From Bedellia somnulentella (lineage: Eukaryota; Arthropoda; Insecta; Lepidoptera; Bedelliidae), in assembly GCA_963576735.1 (NCBI GenBank), contig OY755171.1:10478001-10542000 (forward strand): a stretch of DNA of 64,000 bases, read 5' to 3'. Made by a program: the position numbers and the translations under genes. Positions 37,730 through 48,626 of this stretch are shown piece by piece. How positions within the stretch are numbered: the first letter of the stretch is position 1; every line of letters begins with the position of its first letter. Under the pieces are notes generated by a model, which was not told where the DNA came from, made no database searches, and saw nothing but the letters and a program-made list of their open reading frames with translations.

Positions 37730-39963
37730 CGCGCATCGATACATTCCACCCTCTTGGAGGGAAGTGAAAGCCACCTTCATACCAAAACCAGGGAAGACAG
37801 ACTACAAGCAAGCCAAGTCCTTCAGACCGATAAGCCTAACATCTTTCATACTCAAAACACTTGAGAGATTATGCGACAGATATATTAGAGATGGACCACT
37901 TAAAGCCAAGCCGCTACACAAAAGACAACATGCCTATACTGCAGGCAAATCTACAGAAACAGCTCTACATGAAGTGGTGTCAAAAATCGAAATAGCGATG
38001 AGTCAAAAGCTTATGACACTAGCTGTACTTATAGATATAGAGGGAGCATTCGACAAGACCACCTTTCAATGCATAAATACAGCACTTAAAAGATACAATA
38101 TTGACCCTACCATGAGAAAATGGATCGGGAACATGCTGGGACAAAGAGCCGTACAAGTCGAATTAAACGAAGTAACCAGAGCCCGAGTAATGAGAGGATG
38201 CCCCCAAGGTGGTGTACTATCCCCACTCCTCTGGAACCTAGTGGTAGACGATCTCCTACGGCAACTTAACAACAAGGGATACTATGCCGTCGGCTATGCA
38301 GATGACATTGTAATTCTTATAGACGGGCAAAACGAAAACACGATATCAAACCAAATGAATCACGCACTTAAAATAGTAGAAAAATGGTGTGAAAAACAAC
38401 AGCTCAGCGTGAATCCAAACAAAACAGAAATGATACTCTTCACGAAAAAGACTAAAATAAACATTTCAGACCCACCAAAACTATTCAACACAACGCTAAC
38501 TCTATCGAAGACGGTTAAATACCTAGGAGTCACACTAGACAGCAAATTGCTATGGAACAAACACTTAGAAAACACAATAAAGAAAGCCACAATAGCACTA
38601 TGGCAATGTAAAAAGATACTAGGAAAGAATTGGGGTTTACACCCACGTATCACACATTGGCTATATACAACAGTAATAAGACCAATTATATCATACGGTG
38701 CCCTGGTCTGGTGGCCAAGGACCGTGCTGAGCACATGCCAAAAAGACCTAGAGAAGGTACAAAGAATGGCATACATAGCAATATCAGGAGCCATGAAAAC
38801 AACACCAACAGCTGCTCTACAAGTTATGTTCAACCTGCCTCCCTTACATCTTTACATACAACAAGAAGCAGCAATGGCCACCATCATATTAGATTGAAAC
38901 AAAACATTAAGTAAAGACTCCAGAATAAAACATACAACAATCATGGCAGAGGCAATGGAATATCAACCCCTGTTGGCAGGGCCATGCGACAGAATACAAA
39001 AGAGATACATCTTCAACAAACACTATCAAGTCAATCTTGAGGAAGAACCAAACGACCACCCCAACATAAAAGAGTTGAGAATATACACAGACGGATCGAA
39101 AACAAATGAGGGAACAGGGGCAGGAGCCTTTTCATACGACCTCAACATCAAGACATACTCAACGCTAGGAAAACACAATAGTGTCTATCAAGCTGAATGT
39201 ATAGGTCTACTCCTAGCAACAACAGCCATAATAAATAGAAAAGTTGAAAATACAAACATTAGAATACTCTCAGACAGCAAAGCAGTGCTGTACGCTCTGA
39301 AAAACAACGAAACCAATAATGGAATTATACTACAATGTCACGAGTCGCTTGAAAGTATATCCAAGAAAAACAACATCACATTGCAATGGATAAAAGGACA
39401 CAGTAATTCGCCTGGAAATGACGCGGCCGATGAACTGGCCCGCAGAGGATCCAGCAACACAATAGAAGGACCGGAACCTATCATACCAATCCCATACAAC
39501 CAATATCGTACGTGGCTAAGGGAACGAACACAAGAACAACACAAGGTAATATGGCGCGCCCTGTCAGAATGCCGACAATCCAAAGAAGCAATGCCGAACC
39601 TGAATCCACAGCTCACTAGAAGACTCTTGAACCTAGACAGGAGAAAACAAAAATACAGGTATCATAACGGGACACTGCTCACTAAACAAACACTACTTTA
39701 CACTAGGAATCACAGACAGCCCACTATGCAGAGCCTGCATGAAGACAGAAGAGACGGTAAATCATGTAATGTTCGAGTGTAACACCTTGAACGACCAACG
39801 CCACACCAACTTGGAAAACACAGGTAGTATGACAAATCACTTAAAACATATTACACAACTAGTTGACTTCTGGATGGAGCTCAGGTGGATAGAATGACGG
39901 CCGTGGCCCACGTGAAATGGCCCTGTAGTGACCAATTGCGGAAACCATTTATCTAATCTATCT
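37730..39963 (+). mobile_element. LOA-type LINE with RNase H, 5'-truncated
   Basis: Flanked by the 14-bp duplication AATCCTTTATTTAT and ending in an (ATCTA)n tail (TTATCTAATCTATCT). It contains RT and RNase H coding in one frame and a Cys-rich C-terminus. The 5' two thirds, including the endonuclease, are missing. A perfect long TSD shows a recent target-primed insertion. Confidence 0.9.
37740..39896 (+). pseudogene. LOA-type reverse transcriptase-RNase H, one stop and one frameshift
   Basis: RT motifs in order: FRPISLTSFILKTLER, QHAYTAGKSTETALHE, VLIDIEGAFDKTTF, GCPQGGVLSPLLWN and the catalytic YADD at 38295-38306. An in-frame TGA at 38895-38897 interrupts the frame, which then continues (38943 onward) into RNase H with YTDGSK, QAECIG and SDSKAV supplying the acidic residues, and WIKGHSNSPGNDAAD. 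A frameshift near 39690 leads to CRACMKTEETVNHVMFEC, a Cys/His cluster, and the natural end near 39896. Clade assignment is from motif style. Confidence 0.88.
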
Positions 39964-40104
39964 AATCCTTTATTTATATTTATTTTTTTGTTTTCTTGCT
40001 TTATTTAAAAGGCATACTCATTCCATCCCAGTCCTTCACGGGAAAATGTTATAAACAATCAACCGGACCTTATTTGTTTTTTTACTAGCTGTTTTTTTAA
40101 TTAA

Positions 40105-40325
40105 CGTAGAGTGCCAAATTAGAATAGACTACCCCATTTCTGCCCGTAGGAGTTCGTAAGAGGCAACTAAGGGTAATGGGGCTTTTAAAACGATTTTTGG
40201 CGATGCGGTTGGTGATTACAATCTTTTCTACTCAACTTCCAGAAGTGGCCGAAGTATTTCTTGTTCTAAAGATCTGGCTACCCCTTTTAGGTATTTAAAG
40301 CCGTGAGTATATGTATGTATGTTGT
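40105..40325 (+). mobile_element. SIDE-like short element
   Basis: GTAGAGTGCCAAATTAG head, GACTACCCCATTTCTGCC, AGAGGCAACTAAGGGTAATG, GATCTGGCTACCCCTTTTAG and CCGTGAGTATATGTATGTAT tail. Near full length. Confidence 0.8.
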
Positions 40326-41169
40326 TTTAATTATGCGTCTTTTTGCTTAGAGCATGTTGCACAGCCAATTATTTCTGTTGCTGCTGTGTCTCCAGGCGTC
40401 AGAGGACATTGTATTCTATTTTTTGGCGACATAGTTGTATGCTTATGTTTAAGATATGGTTCAACAAGCTGTTACAGTAACTTCTCTTATTAATATAGCT
40501 TCTTCGAAATTTTTCTTTCAGATGCCATAATATTCATGATACCCGACAATGTAGGAGTAGAAACCATATATATTCAGCACATGACACGTGGTTATTACGT
40601 TTGAAATTTTCACACATTTGGTCAAATTAGTAACCTGGTTTTGCAGCTAACGTAAATGTAGAACTAGGTTCAGAATCGTGGTTCAAAGTGTTTTTTCTGG
40701 TTAATCATCTTCCAGGATATCAATTGATGAATTATCGCCCGTCAAACTGTCAGGAAATTTGACTTGCCTTCATTTTCCAGTACTGCAACTACGTATAAAC
40801 TTATTCGTGATAATTGACTTCCATAGTTCATTAGAACAACATAAAACAAAGATATCTGTGAGAAACAATAAAGTACAAAGTAAATGCAAAGACTAAATAT
40901 TCCTTAAAAATTACAACTAAAAGTATATCAAAAAGCGAATTAATTATAATTATCGCTTGCTTACAAGTACCGCTTGTCCCAGCTGGGCGATGACTGAGTT
41001 AGCCCAAAATATCACTCGCCTAAGTTTATCGGTATTAGAAGGAAATGCTGATTTGACAAACATTAGCTTCTAGGGATAATTATTCAAACAAACAAAGAGA
41101 AGTGTTATCATGTTTGCTTAAAACATGTCTTTTAAAACCTTTTGAAAGTATTCAGTAAAACAATGTTAG
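40326..41169. other. AT-rich sequence, no gene seen
   Basis: No exon-like frame, tandem array or inverted pair that I can support. Confidence 0.35.
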
Positions 41170-41320
41170 TGTTGGACAACCCTTATCACTTAGGGGTATA
41201 AAAAATAGATAAAAGCAGATTTTTAGACCTACAGAATAATCATATAAAAGTTCATAATAAAAATTGGACATGCCGTTTCGAAGAAGTATGATATTTATAT
41301 ATGAAGTATGATATAGATAT
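41170..41320 (-). repeat. interspersed repeat, family of 15385-15545 and 63590-63760
   Basis: GTGTTGGACAACCCTTATCA, CTTAGGGGTAT, TTTTTAGACCTACAGAATA and CCGTTTCGAAGAAGTATG, in the order seen at 63590. Confidence 0.6.
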
Positions 41321-42011
41321 AATAAAATAGTTTAACTAAAATCAAGCCGTTGATTTATTTACATGTACGTAAATTACTCGAAAACGAATGAAGATCACGG
41401 TGTGATAATGGAAAAATAGAGCACACACATGGAGCACACCCTCCATAAGAAGGAAAAAATACCTCAGTGGGCAACTTTGTTCGCTTAGCCTACTAGCCTA
41501 TATACCTAGGGACACAAATGGGTAATATGTGAACAAATATATAATAGTGTACCACATTATAAGTGAAGTAAGTTTACAGATTAACAGGATCTGACAAATA
41601 TATCTATCATATTATTAAATCTATTAGACGCCTTAATCTCTGCAGTTTCATTAACATGCATCAATGATTTGCCCTATCTTATCATTATCACGATATAGCC
41701 ACTATTAAACATTCAATTACGTTTTTGTAGATTATTATCTCTTATCTTTTAGTTTTACTTAGTTTTTTCTTTGTTTTTATAGTTGACCATCAGCTGACAT
41801 TTGCTATGCTATTTGTAACACCTCAAATTGGAAAAAAATCTAGCAGAGCTCATGATTATGATGCTTTCGTAATCTGGTTTGGTTTTCGTAAAATTTATGA
41901 TTGTATGATTGCCGTTAAGAAATAAAGAGCGCAACCAAAATTCAAGGGAATAAGCTAAATTCAATATTCTATACCCAAAGAGTTGCTAAATTAAACTGAA
42001 GATACGCAGGG

Positions 42012-42235
42012 AATAAATACTACATGAAGAACTGATGACCGTTGGGGCTGGAAGGTTCTGAAGTGGCGGCCACTGCTAGACGCCGCAGAACAAATATGCC
42101 TCCAACAAGGTTCTACTCGTAAATGAAAGTTAGAGGAAGCCGATAGATGAGGGAAGCGACGGACTGATGATAGTGGAAATCTTTGGAGAAGGCCTATATC
42201 CAGCATCTGCGTTATTCTAATTTTATTTTATTTAT
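42012..42235 (+). mobile_element. fragment of a second RTE-type LINE family
   Basis: GATGACCGTTGGGGCTGGAA, GTGGCGGCCACT, GATAGTGGAAATCTTTGG and GAAGGCCTATATCCAGCATC correspond to the typical end of RTE proteins (DRWG-KVLKWRP ... GNLWRRP in shifted frames). The piece is 5'-truncated and broken. Confidence 0.65.
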
Positions 42236-42252
42236 TATATTAAAATACAGTT

Positions 42253-42317
42253 TACATTTGTTTCATTTAGAACACACCTTACAAAAAAATATCATATATG
42301 TTCTAAATCTAAATTCA
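42253..42317 (+). repeat. left arm of a 65-bp perfect inverted repeat
   Basis: TACATTTGTTTCATTTAGAA through AATCTAAATTCA; its exact complement is at 42923-42987. The enclosed 605 bp hold a LINE C-terminus (+) and an RTE tail (-). Confidence 0.93.
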
Positions 42318-42325
42318 GGCCGTAC

Positions 42326-42628
42326 TTGGACGATGCAAAGCTCCTAAACATGCAAGCGCGAAGACAATTACATCTCGCCACTTTGATGTTCGATGTTGTA
42401 AAGCAAGAATCACCGGCTTATTTGTACAAAAAACTGCAATGGTCAAATATTGGCTATCAGTTCAAAGTCAGGGCGATCTTGCCAATGCATCGGACTGCCG
42501 CATTTCGAGGTTCTTTCAGGTTTGCAGCGTCCAAGTGCTGGAATGATCTCCCACCAACAATCCGCGATGCGGTTGGCAGGAACACCTTTAGACGTAAACT
42601 AAGGGAGTTCTTGCTGGCCCAACAGTAA
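42326..42628 (+). pseudogene. LINE reverse transcriptase C-terminal end (Jockey/CR1 style)
   Basis: About 100 codons open, ending in the pattern FRFAASKCWNDLPPTIRDAV and FRRKLREFLLAQQ, the usual end of Jockey/CR1-type ORF2 proteins (trimmed here just upstream by the inverted-repeat arm). It ends with TAA, immediately followed by a (CATA)n run. Truncated at the 5' side and not a host gene. Confidence 0.75.
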
Positions 42629-42639
42629 CCGCAGGTATT

Positions 42640-42918
42640 AAATATACATACATACATACATATTCTCACGCCGTTAGTTCCCATTGGGGTAGGCAGAGAC
42701 TATCGATCGCCACTTTGTACGATCCTGGCAAACCTCTCTGGCTTCGTTTACATCCATCAATCTTTTCATACATGCTCTTTTATTCTTCATACTGCGGACA
42801 CCTGCCTTTTTGAGCACATTTTCTATTTGATCCAAATATGTCCTCCGAGGTCGTCCTCTACTAACATTACCTTCCACATTGGCTCTATATATCTCTTTCA
42901 CCAACTTACTGTCATCCA
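42640..42918 (-). mobile_element. RTE-type LINE 3' tail
   Basis: Minus-strand tail beginning (in + coordinates) with CATACATACATACATATTC, then CCCATTGGGGTAGGCAGAG. An open frame on the minus strand retains MDDSKLVKEIYRANVEGNVS and CQDRTKWRSIVSAYPNGN. Nearly identical to the end of 44262-47650. Confidence 0.93.
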
Positions 42919-42922
42919 TCCA

Positions 42923-42987
42923 TGAATTTAGATTTAGAACATATATGATATTTTTTTGTAAGGTGTGTTCTAAATGAAACAAATGTA
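42923..42987 (-). repeat. right arm of a 65-bp perfect inverted repeat
   Basis: Exact complement of 42253-42317. It abuts the truncated 5' edge of the RTE tail (GATGGATGACAG end). Confidence 0.93.
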
Positions 42988-43379
42988 TTAAATATATTTT
43001 GTGTATTTTATTTAATTTTATTTAATAGCATTATTTACAGTATAATTAGTTCTCCAATTTAAATATGTATTTTATTTTTCTCGAAAACAAGCTTCGTTTA
43101 TTTGATATAGCAATTTATAATTTTTGTATATATACTCGTAGGAATTATAGATATGCATTTAGTGAATAGTATGGATATATATTGTGAGATCGATGTATAA
43201 ATGTATAATTGCTTATAAAGGTAATACTGCCATTTCTGTTTCGTGAGATGCCTCTGATGTCACTCTGCCATGGTGTTGTCTGAAAATCAGTTCTGCGAGT
43301 CAAAAGCTCACAGAAAATGCTGAGACAGCACCAATTCGCTGTTCGGGTGGCACGGGAAGTGCATGACAAAGTTTTGTAT

Positions 43380-43555
43380 GTTTTTTATTGATTCTCTTTT
43401 TTGTTTTTTATTATTTTTTTATTTTATAACTAATTTATTTTAAATGTTGTTAAGATTAAGTTGTAAATTATTTTTTGTATTATGTTACTTGTTCTTCTTG
43501 TGCCTACAAATGGCGAATAAACGTTTTTCTTTCTTTCTTTCTTTCTAATTGAGAA
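43380..43555 (+). repeat. T-rich 3'-end-like sequence with (TTTC)n
   Basis: AT-rich run with AATAAACG near 43515, followed by TTTCTTTCTTTCTTTC. It looks like the 3' end of a retrotransposed transcript or LINE; the source is unknown. Confidence 0.4.
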
Positions 43556-44019
43556 CACTACTTTTATGAAGTCGGTTAAAAACTAACTGCTCTTACAGTT
43601 TGCCTGTAGGAGAAAATCTAAATTATACAATTTAACTAAACTAAGTTTTAAGTAATTTTTAAGCTTATATTTAAGTTTATTTTTATTTTGCTCTAGGCGG
43701 ATGCCTTCCAGCAAGCTATTAAGTAAATACAGCAAGCGTTTCTTTTACTTACAATCGCCAAAGCAGTTGGTCACTCTAGGTACTTCCAGCTTGCCAACGG
43801 ACACCGACCTAGTGCAGCAACTATGACTTAAACTATCTATTTTACAGAACTGCTGTGGTTATTTATTGCCAAAAGGTACTTTTTCTAAGCTGAGTGGAAG
43901 GATTTTAAGTATTTCAAAAAGTTTACGGCAATTGTTTTTGTTTTATTGTTGACAAATGATTTCAAAAATTTAATTGGTAGGGATTCTTATTAATTTGTCA
44001 ATATAACATAACATAAACA

Positions 44020-44243
44020 TAACATAAACGTTCACGCAGAATATCCCCGAAGGGGTTGGCAGAGGTACTAATACTTCTGAACATCACGTGACTTTGTCAC
44101 CTGGTGTTCAGAATACCCACGTTTTGCATGGACAGTGTACTCACGTGATAGGGGGCAGGCCTATCGCCGTTTTGTACGAATACACTGTCACATGACTAAG
44201 TACAACTCAGCCATGTGGGTTTCCTCACGATGTTTTCCCTCAG
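44020..44243 (-). mobile_element. zinc-finger LINE family 3' tail, best copy
   Basis: ACATAAACGTTCACGC, AATATCCCCGAAGGGGTTGG (a CCCC/GGGG hairpin), GAACATCACGTGACTTTGTC, CACCTGGTGTTCAGAATACC and CATGTGGGTTTCCTCACGAT. On the minus strand it ends GCGTGAACGTTTATGTT. The same sequence forms the 3' untranslated end of the LINE at 49573-52191. Confidence 0.8.
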
Positions 44244-44261
44244 TGTTTTCTCTTTGGCTGT

Positions 44262-47200
44262 GTAGTGTCGGCATAGCTGTGTAGAATAGCACTACCCCAT
44301 CTCTTCCCGTGGGTGTCGTAGAAGTCGACTAAGGGAAAAGGGCTTTTTTCATCTTTGCCCCTACACCAATCCAAGGTCTGCCGTGCCGAGGGATGCGTGG
44401 CCAGGGGTGAGCCTGGTCGTTAGCGTGCCGCCGTCCCGGAGCCTGGTGAACTCCGGGTACTAAATAACCTTACCTAGTCAAGCAGGGCTCTGGCTAGGCG
44501 GACAGTATATTTCCCTTGCTTTACGTGGGAACCGAATGTGTTTAGAAACTACAATTAAACGCGGTGGCGGCGATGTGGCTCGCCACCTGTCACGCCATGG
44601 TTCCTTGCGGGGCGAAAAGAGGGCTGAAGAGACCCGCTTTGGTACGATGAATGTGTGTGGAGGGATGCATGAAAAATTAGATGAAGTATGTTTGATTATG
44701 GAAGAAAGAAAACTAGATTTTCTGTGTGTAAATGAAACGAAGCGCAAGGGAAAAGAGGTTTCACAACTTGGCCCATTTACAGCTATCTAGTCGGGAGTTG
44801 CCGAGAGTGATAGAGCTTGCCAAGGCGTGGGACTTCTCATATCTGAAAGGATGGCTAAGTGCATGAAAGATTATGCGTGTGTGAGTCCAAGGCTCCTATG
44901 GATAAAGGTGAAGGTAGGGCTTGTCCGGATGCGCATAATTTGCGTGTATGCTCCGGACATGTCCAGATCACTATCCGAGAGGGAGGAGTTTTGGAATCTG
45001 TTAGACGATGTTGCGAATGGGTGTGATGAAAATGAGAAAATTGTTGTTGGGTTGGTGTGTCACGCAACGGTTGTGAAAGAGTTTTAGGAAAGTTTGGTGA
45101 TAAAAGAGTGAACGAGAATGGTGAGAAAGTGATTGATTATGTTTGGAGAGGAATCTTTGTGTTACAAACACGTTGTTTGAACACAAAGATATCCATATGT
45201 ATACTAGACAGAGAGGAAGCGAGAGAAGTATGATAGATTTTGTGATAGTGGATGAAAGGCTAAGAGCAAAGGTTGTTGACACCAGAGTCCATAGGGGCAT
45301 TAACGTTGGCACAGACCACTTTCTCGTGATATCTCGATTAAGGGGACTGTGCACGCGTTGGCGTCACAGGGCCAAAGTGTCGACAACTGAATTTGCGAGA
45401 GTAAAAGTGGAGAAATTGGAAGAGGATGAAAATATTAGAGATGAATATATGAAGAAATTGGACGACAGGCTAAGTTGCGTGGAGATGAAGGATGAATTGG
45501 AAATAGAAGAAGTATGGGATGTGCTCAAATCGTCAATGGTTGAATGTGCGACGGAAGTATGTGGATTGAGTAAAAGAACAAATAGACCACCAACAAGTTG
45601 GTGGGATAAAGATGTGAAAGAGGCAGTTGGAGATAAGAAGAAAGCTTGGTTAGATTTACTAGCGATTAAAGCTAGTAAACGAATGGATGCGAGAGTAACA
45701 GATGATGTAGTGAAGAACAGTGAAGATGAATATAAGAGAGTTAAGAATGAGGTTAAGAAGAAAATAGAAAAGAAAAAGCGTGATCTGATAGAATGGTGTG
45801 AGAGGAAACTCTCTGATAATTTCCGGAATAATCAAAAGTTGTTCTGGAAATATATCCGGAAAGAAAAGGGAGTTTCCCAAAACACGAGAGTGAATGTTGT
45901 GAGAGATGAACAGGGTGAATTGGCGACGGATGAAAGTAGCTTAAGACGAGTATGGAAGAACTATTTTGAGGGACTCTTTGAAAAAGAGGATTCATCCATT
46001 TCTTCGCCAATCAGCAGTAATGTTGATTGGAACGACGTTATGGGTGACTTTAGTGACAGTGAGATCAGTATGGAAGAAATAATGAAAGCAATGAAAAGTA
46101 TGAAACTAGGGTAAGCGGCAGGGTATGACAGGATAAACACTGAAATGCTGAGGGCTGGTAAAAGGGTGGTGGCTTCCTGGTTGTACTTCCTTTTCCAAAA
46201 ATGCTGGTCGAGTGGCAAAGTGCCACAAGACTGGTGCAAAGCGGTAATTGTGCCTTTATATAAAGGAAAGGGGTTACACCAGGAGGCTAGAAACTACCGT
46301 GGAATTAGCCTACTCAGCATTGTCGGTAAATTGAATGCAAACGTTTTGATTGAAAGAGTGATGAATGAAACGGAAGATAAAATTTGGGATGTGCAAGCAG
46401 GATTTAGAAAGGGATTGGGATGTATGGACCAAATCTTCTCTTTAAGGAGCATCACCGAAAAGTTCTTAGCTAAGAACCGAAAGGTGTATTGCTCCTTCAT
46501 TGATTTAGAGAAGGCGTATGATAGGGTGGTAAGAAAGTGTTTATGGGAGGTGTTATCCAAGTTCGGTTTGGGGAGTCGACTTATACGTGCACTGGTATCA
46601 CTCTATGAGGATTCCAGTGCATGTGTGAGAGTAAACGGGGAAAATACTGACTGGTTCGGGATCTCTCGGGGTGTCCGGCAGGGTTGTGTAGCTTCCCCGT
46701 GGCTCTTCAATTTGTTCATGGATGACTGTTTAACAGAGTTGCGTGAAAGTGATTATGGATTGAGAATGGGTGGATTCATCATCAAATGCCTCTTATATGC
46801 CGACGATCAAGTGCTACTTGCATCATCGGTGGAAGAGTTGCAAGAGATGATGAATATTGCATGTGCGTCTTTTGAAAAAAAGGGAATGAGGGTGAATGTG
46901 GATAAAACAAAAACTATGGTTTTTGAGAGAGAGGTGAATATGACCGAATGCGTGATTGAGATTAATGGTAAGAAAGTGGAACAAGTGAAAGAGTTTGTAT
47001 ATTTGGGAAGTTTGTTTACTAGGGATGGAAAGTGTGATGAAGATATCGAGAGAAGAGTGGAAAAGGGTAATGCGGTAAATGGAGCACTGGATAGTCTAAT
47101 GTCTAGTCAGTCGGTGTCTGAAAAGGCCCGAATGGCTGTGCATGATGCTGTCCTCGTTCCTACGCTTATGTATGGCAGTGAATGTTGGGTGTGGCAGAAG

Positions 47201-47650
47201 AAGCATGAAAGTAGAGTGAATGCAGTAGAAATGAGATCCCTCAGAAAAGTGTGTAATGTAAGGTTATGTGATCGTGTGAGGAATGATGTGATTCGTGAAA
47301 GGTGTGGTGTAAAAGATGATATTGTAAGAAAGATAGAAAAAGTAATGTTGAGATGGTTTGGGCACATAGAGAGGATGGATGACAGTAAATTGGTAAAAGA
47401 GATATATAGAGCCAATGTGGAAGGTAATGTTAGTAGAGGACGACCTCGGAGGACACATTTGGATCAAATAGTAAATGTGCTCAAAAAGGCAGGTGTCCGC
47501 AGTATGAAGAATAAAAGAGCATGTATGAAAAGATTGATGGATGTAAACGAAGCCAGAGAGGTTTGCCAGGATCGTACAAAGTGGCGATCGATAGTCTCTG
47601 CCTACCCCAATGGGAACTAACGGCGTGAGAATATGTATGTATGTATGTTT
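44262..47650 (+). mobile_element. RTE-type LINE, near full length
   Basis: Starts with the head CTGTGTAGTGTCGGCATAGC-TGTGTAGAATAGCACTACCCC, shared with the SIDE-like family. It carries one long coding region (endonuclease then RT) and ends TGGGAACTAACGGCGTGAG-AATATGTATGTATGTATG. A GC-rich leader (CCGTGCCGAGGGATGCGTGG) precedes the coding region. At least six truncated copies of its 3' end lie elsewhere in the window, some almost identical. The RTE label comes from the single-ORF layout, endonuclease style and (ATGT)n tail. Confidence 0.88.
44536..47620 (+). pseudogene. RTE-type endonuclease-reverse transcriptase with four lesions
   Basis: Endonuclease motifs: TRFGTMNVCGGMHEKLDEV, DFLCVNETKRKG, GLLISERM, IICVYAPD, and later RGSERSMIDFVIV and GTDHFLVISRL. 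RT motifs: YKGKGLHQEARNYRGISLLS, AGFRKGLGCMDQIF, SFIDLEKAYDRV, GVRQGCVASPWLFN, and catalytic YADD at 46796-46807. The C-terminus is LRWFGHIERMDDSKLVKEIY and then RGRPRRTHLDQI to SAYPNGN. Lesions: TAG at 44788-44790 (in frame), frameshifts near 45045 and 45140, and TAA at 46112-46114 (in frame). Otherwise complete, so the copy died recently. Confidence 0.9.
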
Positions 47651-48171
47651 TCCCTCACCGTTACCAACCATGATAAATTAACCACACATATGTCTTTAGA
47701 AAAGACAAATTGGTGTAGGCCCGACCCAGGATTTGAACACTAGTTGTTTTGCACGATAAACGATAAAATAATAATTTGTCAATATATGTAATAAAATTAT
47801 AATTTTAAAAATTTAACTGTCAGTATATGTTTTTGAATTTAATTAAATGTAATCCGCTACGTTTTGGTTGATAAATTCTCAATGAACATGAATTTCGACT
47901 GAAGAAATTGCTTAGAGATACCTTCACCGCCTCTCAATAATATGATCTATAAATATCGATGTAGTTGTTTGAAACATAAAGATACTTGTGTTCATCAGAG
48001 ATTATTTTGGATGTTATTATATATTATATATATTTATTCATATATGGTTTATTGTATACTGTTTGATGTAATGTCTATTTCATAAGATACTAGCACTTGT
48101 CTATGTCAAACTACTCGTTAATATATAATGTTTTGTTTTCGTTTTGTTGTTGTGAAGAGGTGTTGTAACAT
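47651..48171. other. AT-rich sequence, no gene seen
   Basis: Nothing beyond AT-rich sequence and short AT palindromes near 48018. Confidence 0.35.
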
Positions 48172-48174
48172 TTA

Positions 48175-48522
48175 GGCTTAGTTCACACTGCATTATCCTG
48201 CACGTTTTTTCGTATTAGTTTTTTTAACGTACAATCACCCGGGTCTTCACACGGTAAATTTTCATTCGATTAAAAAACAAATAGCCGCAGTATTCACAAG
48301 GAGACAAAGCTATACCATATGCCACTTTGAACTGAATACGTCAAAGTTCATTCGATTTGCTTGACAAGTCCGTTGAGTATGCGTTTGAACGTATAAGCTG
48401 TACACGTTTCTTCGCAGTACAATCGTCATGTGAATGGACCTATGTTCGTTGTAAGGTCACTATTTATATGTTTAGACGTATACTGAAAAAAACGTGCAGG
48501 ATAATTCCGGCTGAACGAGGCC
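48175..48522. mobile_element. MITE with Harbinger-like TTA duplication
   Basis: Imperfect TIRs of about 40 bp: GGCTTAGTTCACACTGCA, TTATCCTGCACGTTTTTTCG on the left and the complement of TATACTGAAAAAAACGTGCA, GGATAATTCCGGCTGAACGA on the right. TTA flanks both ends (48172-48174, 48523-48525). The interior has only chance ORFs. Confidence 0.65.
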
Positions 48523-48626
48523 TTAGACTGTCCATGGATTACATGTAATGCACCAAAAAGCTGGCTCGATACGTCTGTGCATGACATATTATACACAGTT
48601 TGCTATTTTTATATCTCAACAGAATT

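Larger units (their letters stand above)
36395..39990. mobile_element. tRNA-like TIR element, copy 3, split by mariner and LINE
   Basis: The outer arm (TTTTTGTTCATGAAAACCTC, ATGTGGGGATTATTACTAAT) is at 36395-36436. It resumes after the mariner as AAGGATAAATAAAGGAAAG and a tRNA-like half (CGGGGATCGAACCCGCGACC) at 37597-37668, then a degenerate right half to 37729. A LINE is inserted there, with TSD AATCCTTTATTTAT at 37716-37729 and 39964-39977. Thus three element types are nested. Confidence 0.75.

Noticed and set aside
42457..42684. Minus-strand ORF overlapping the LINE C-terminus
   Set aside because: Antisense to a recognisable LINE protein end; no independent support.
48357..48548. 63-codon ORF
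   Set aside because: It lies inside a MITE and runs through its terminal repeat.
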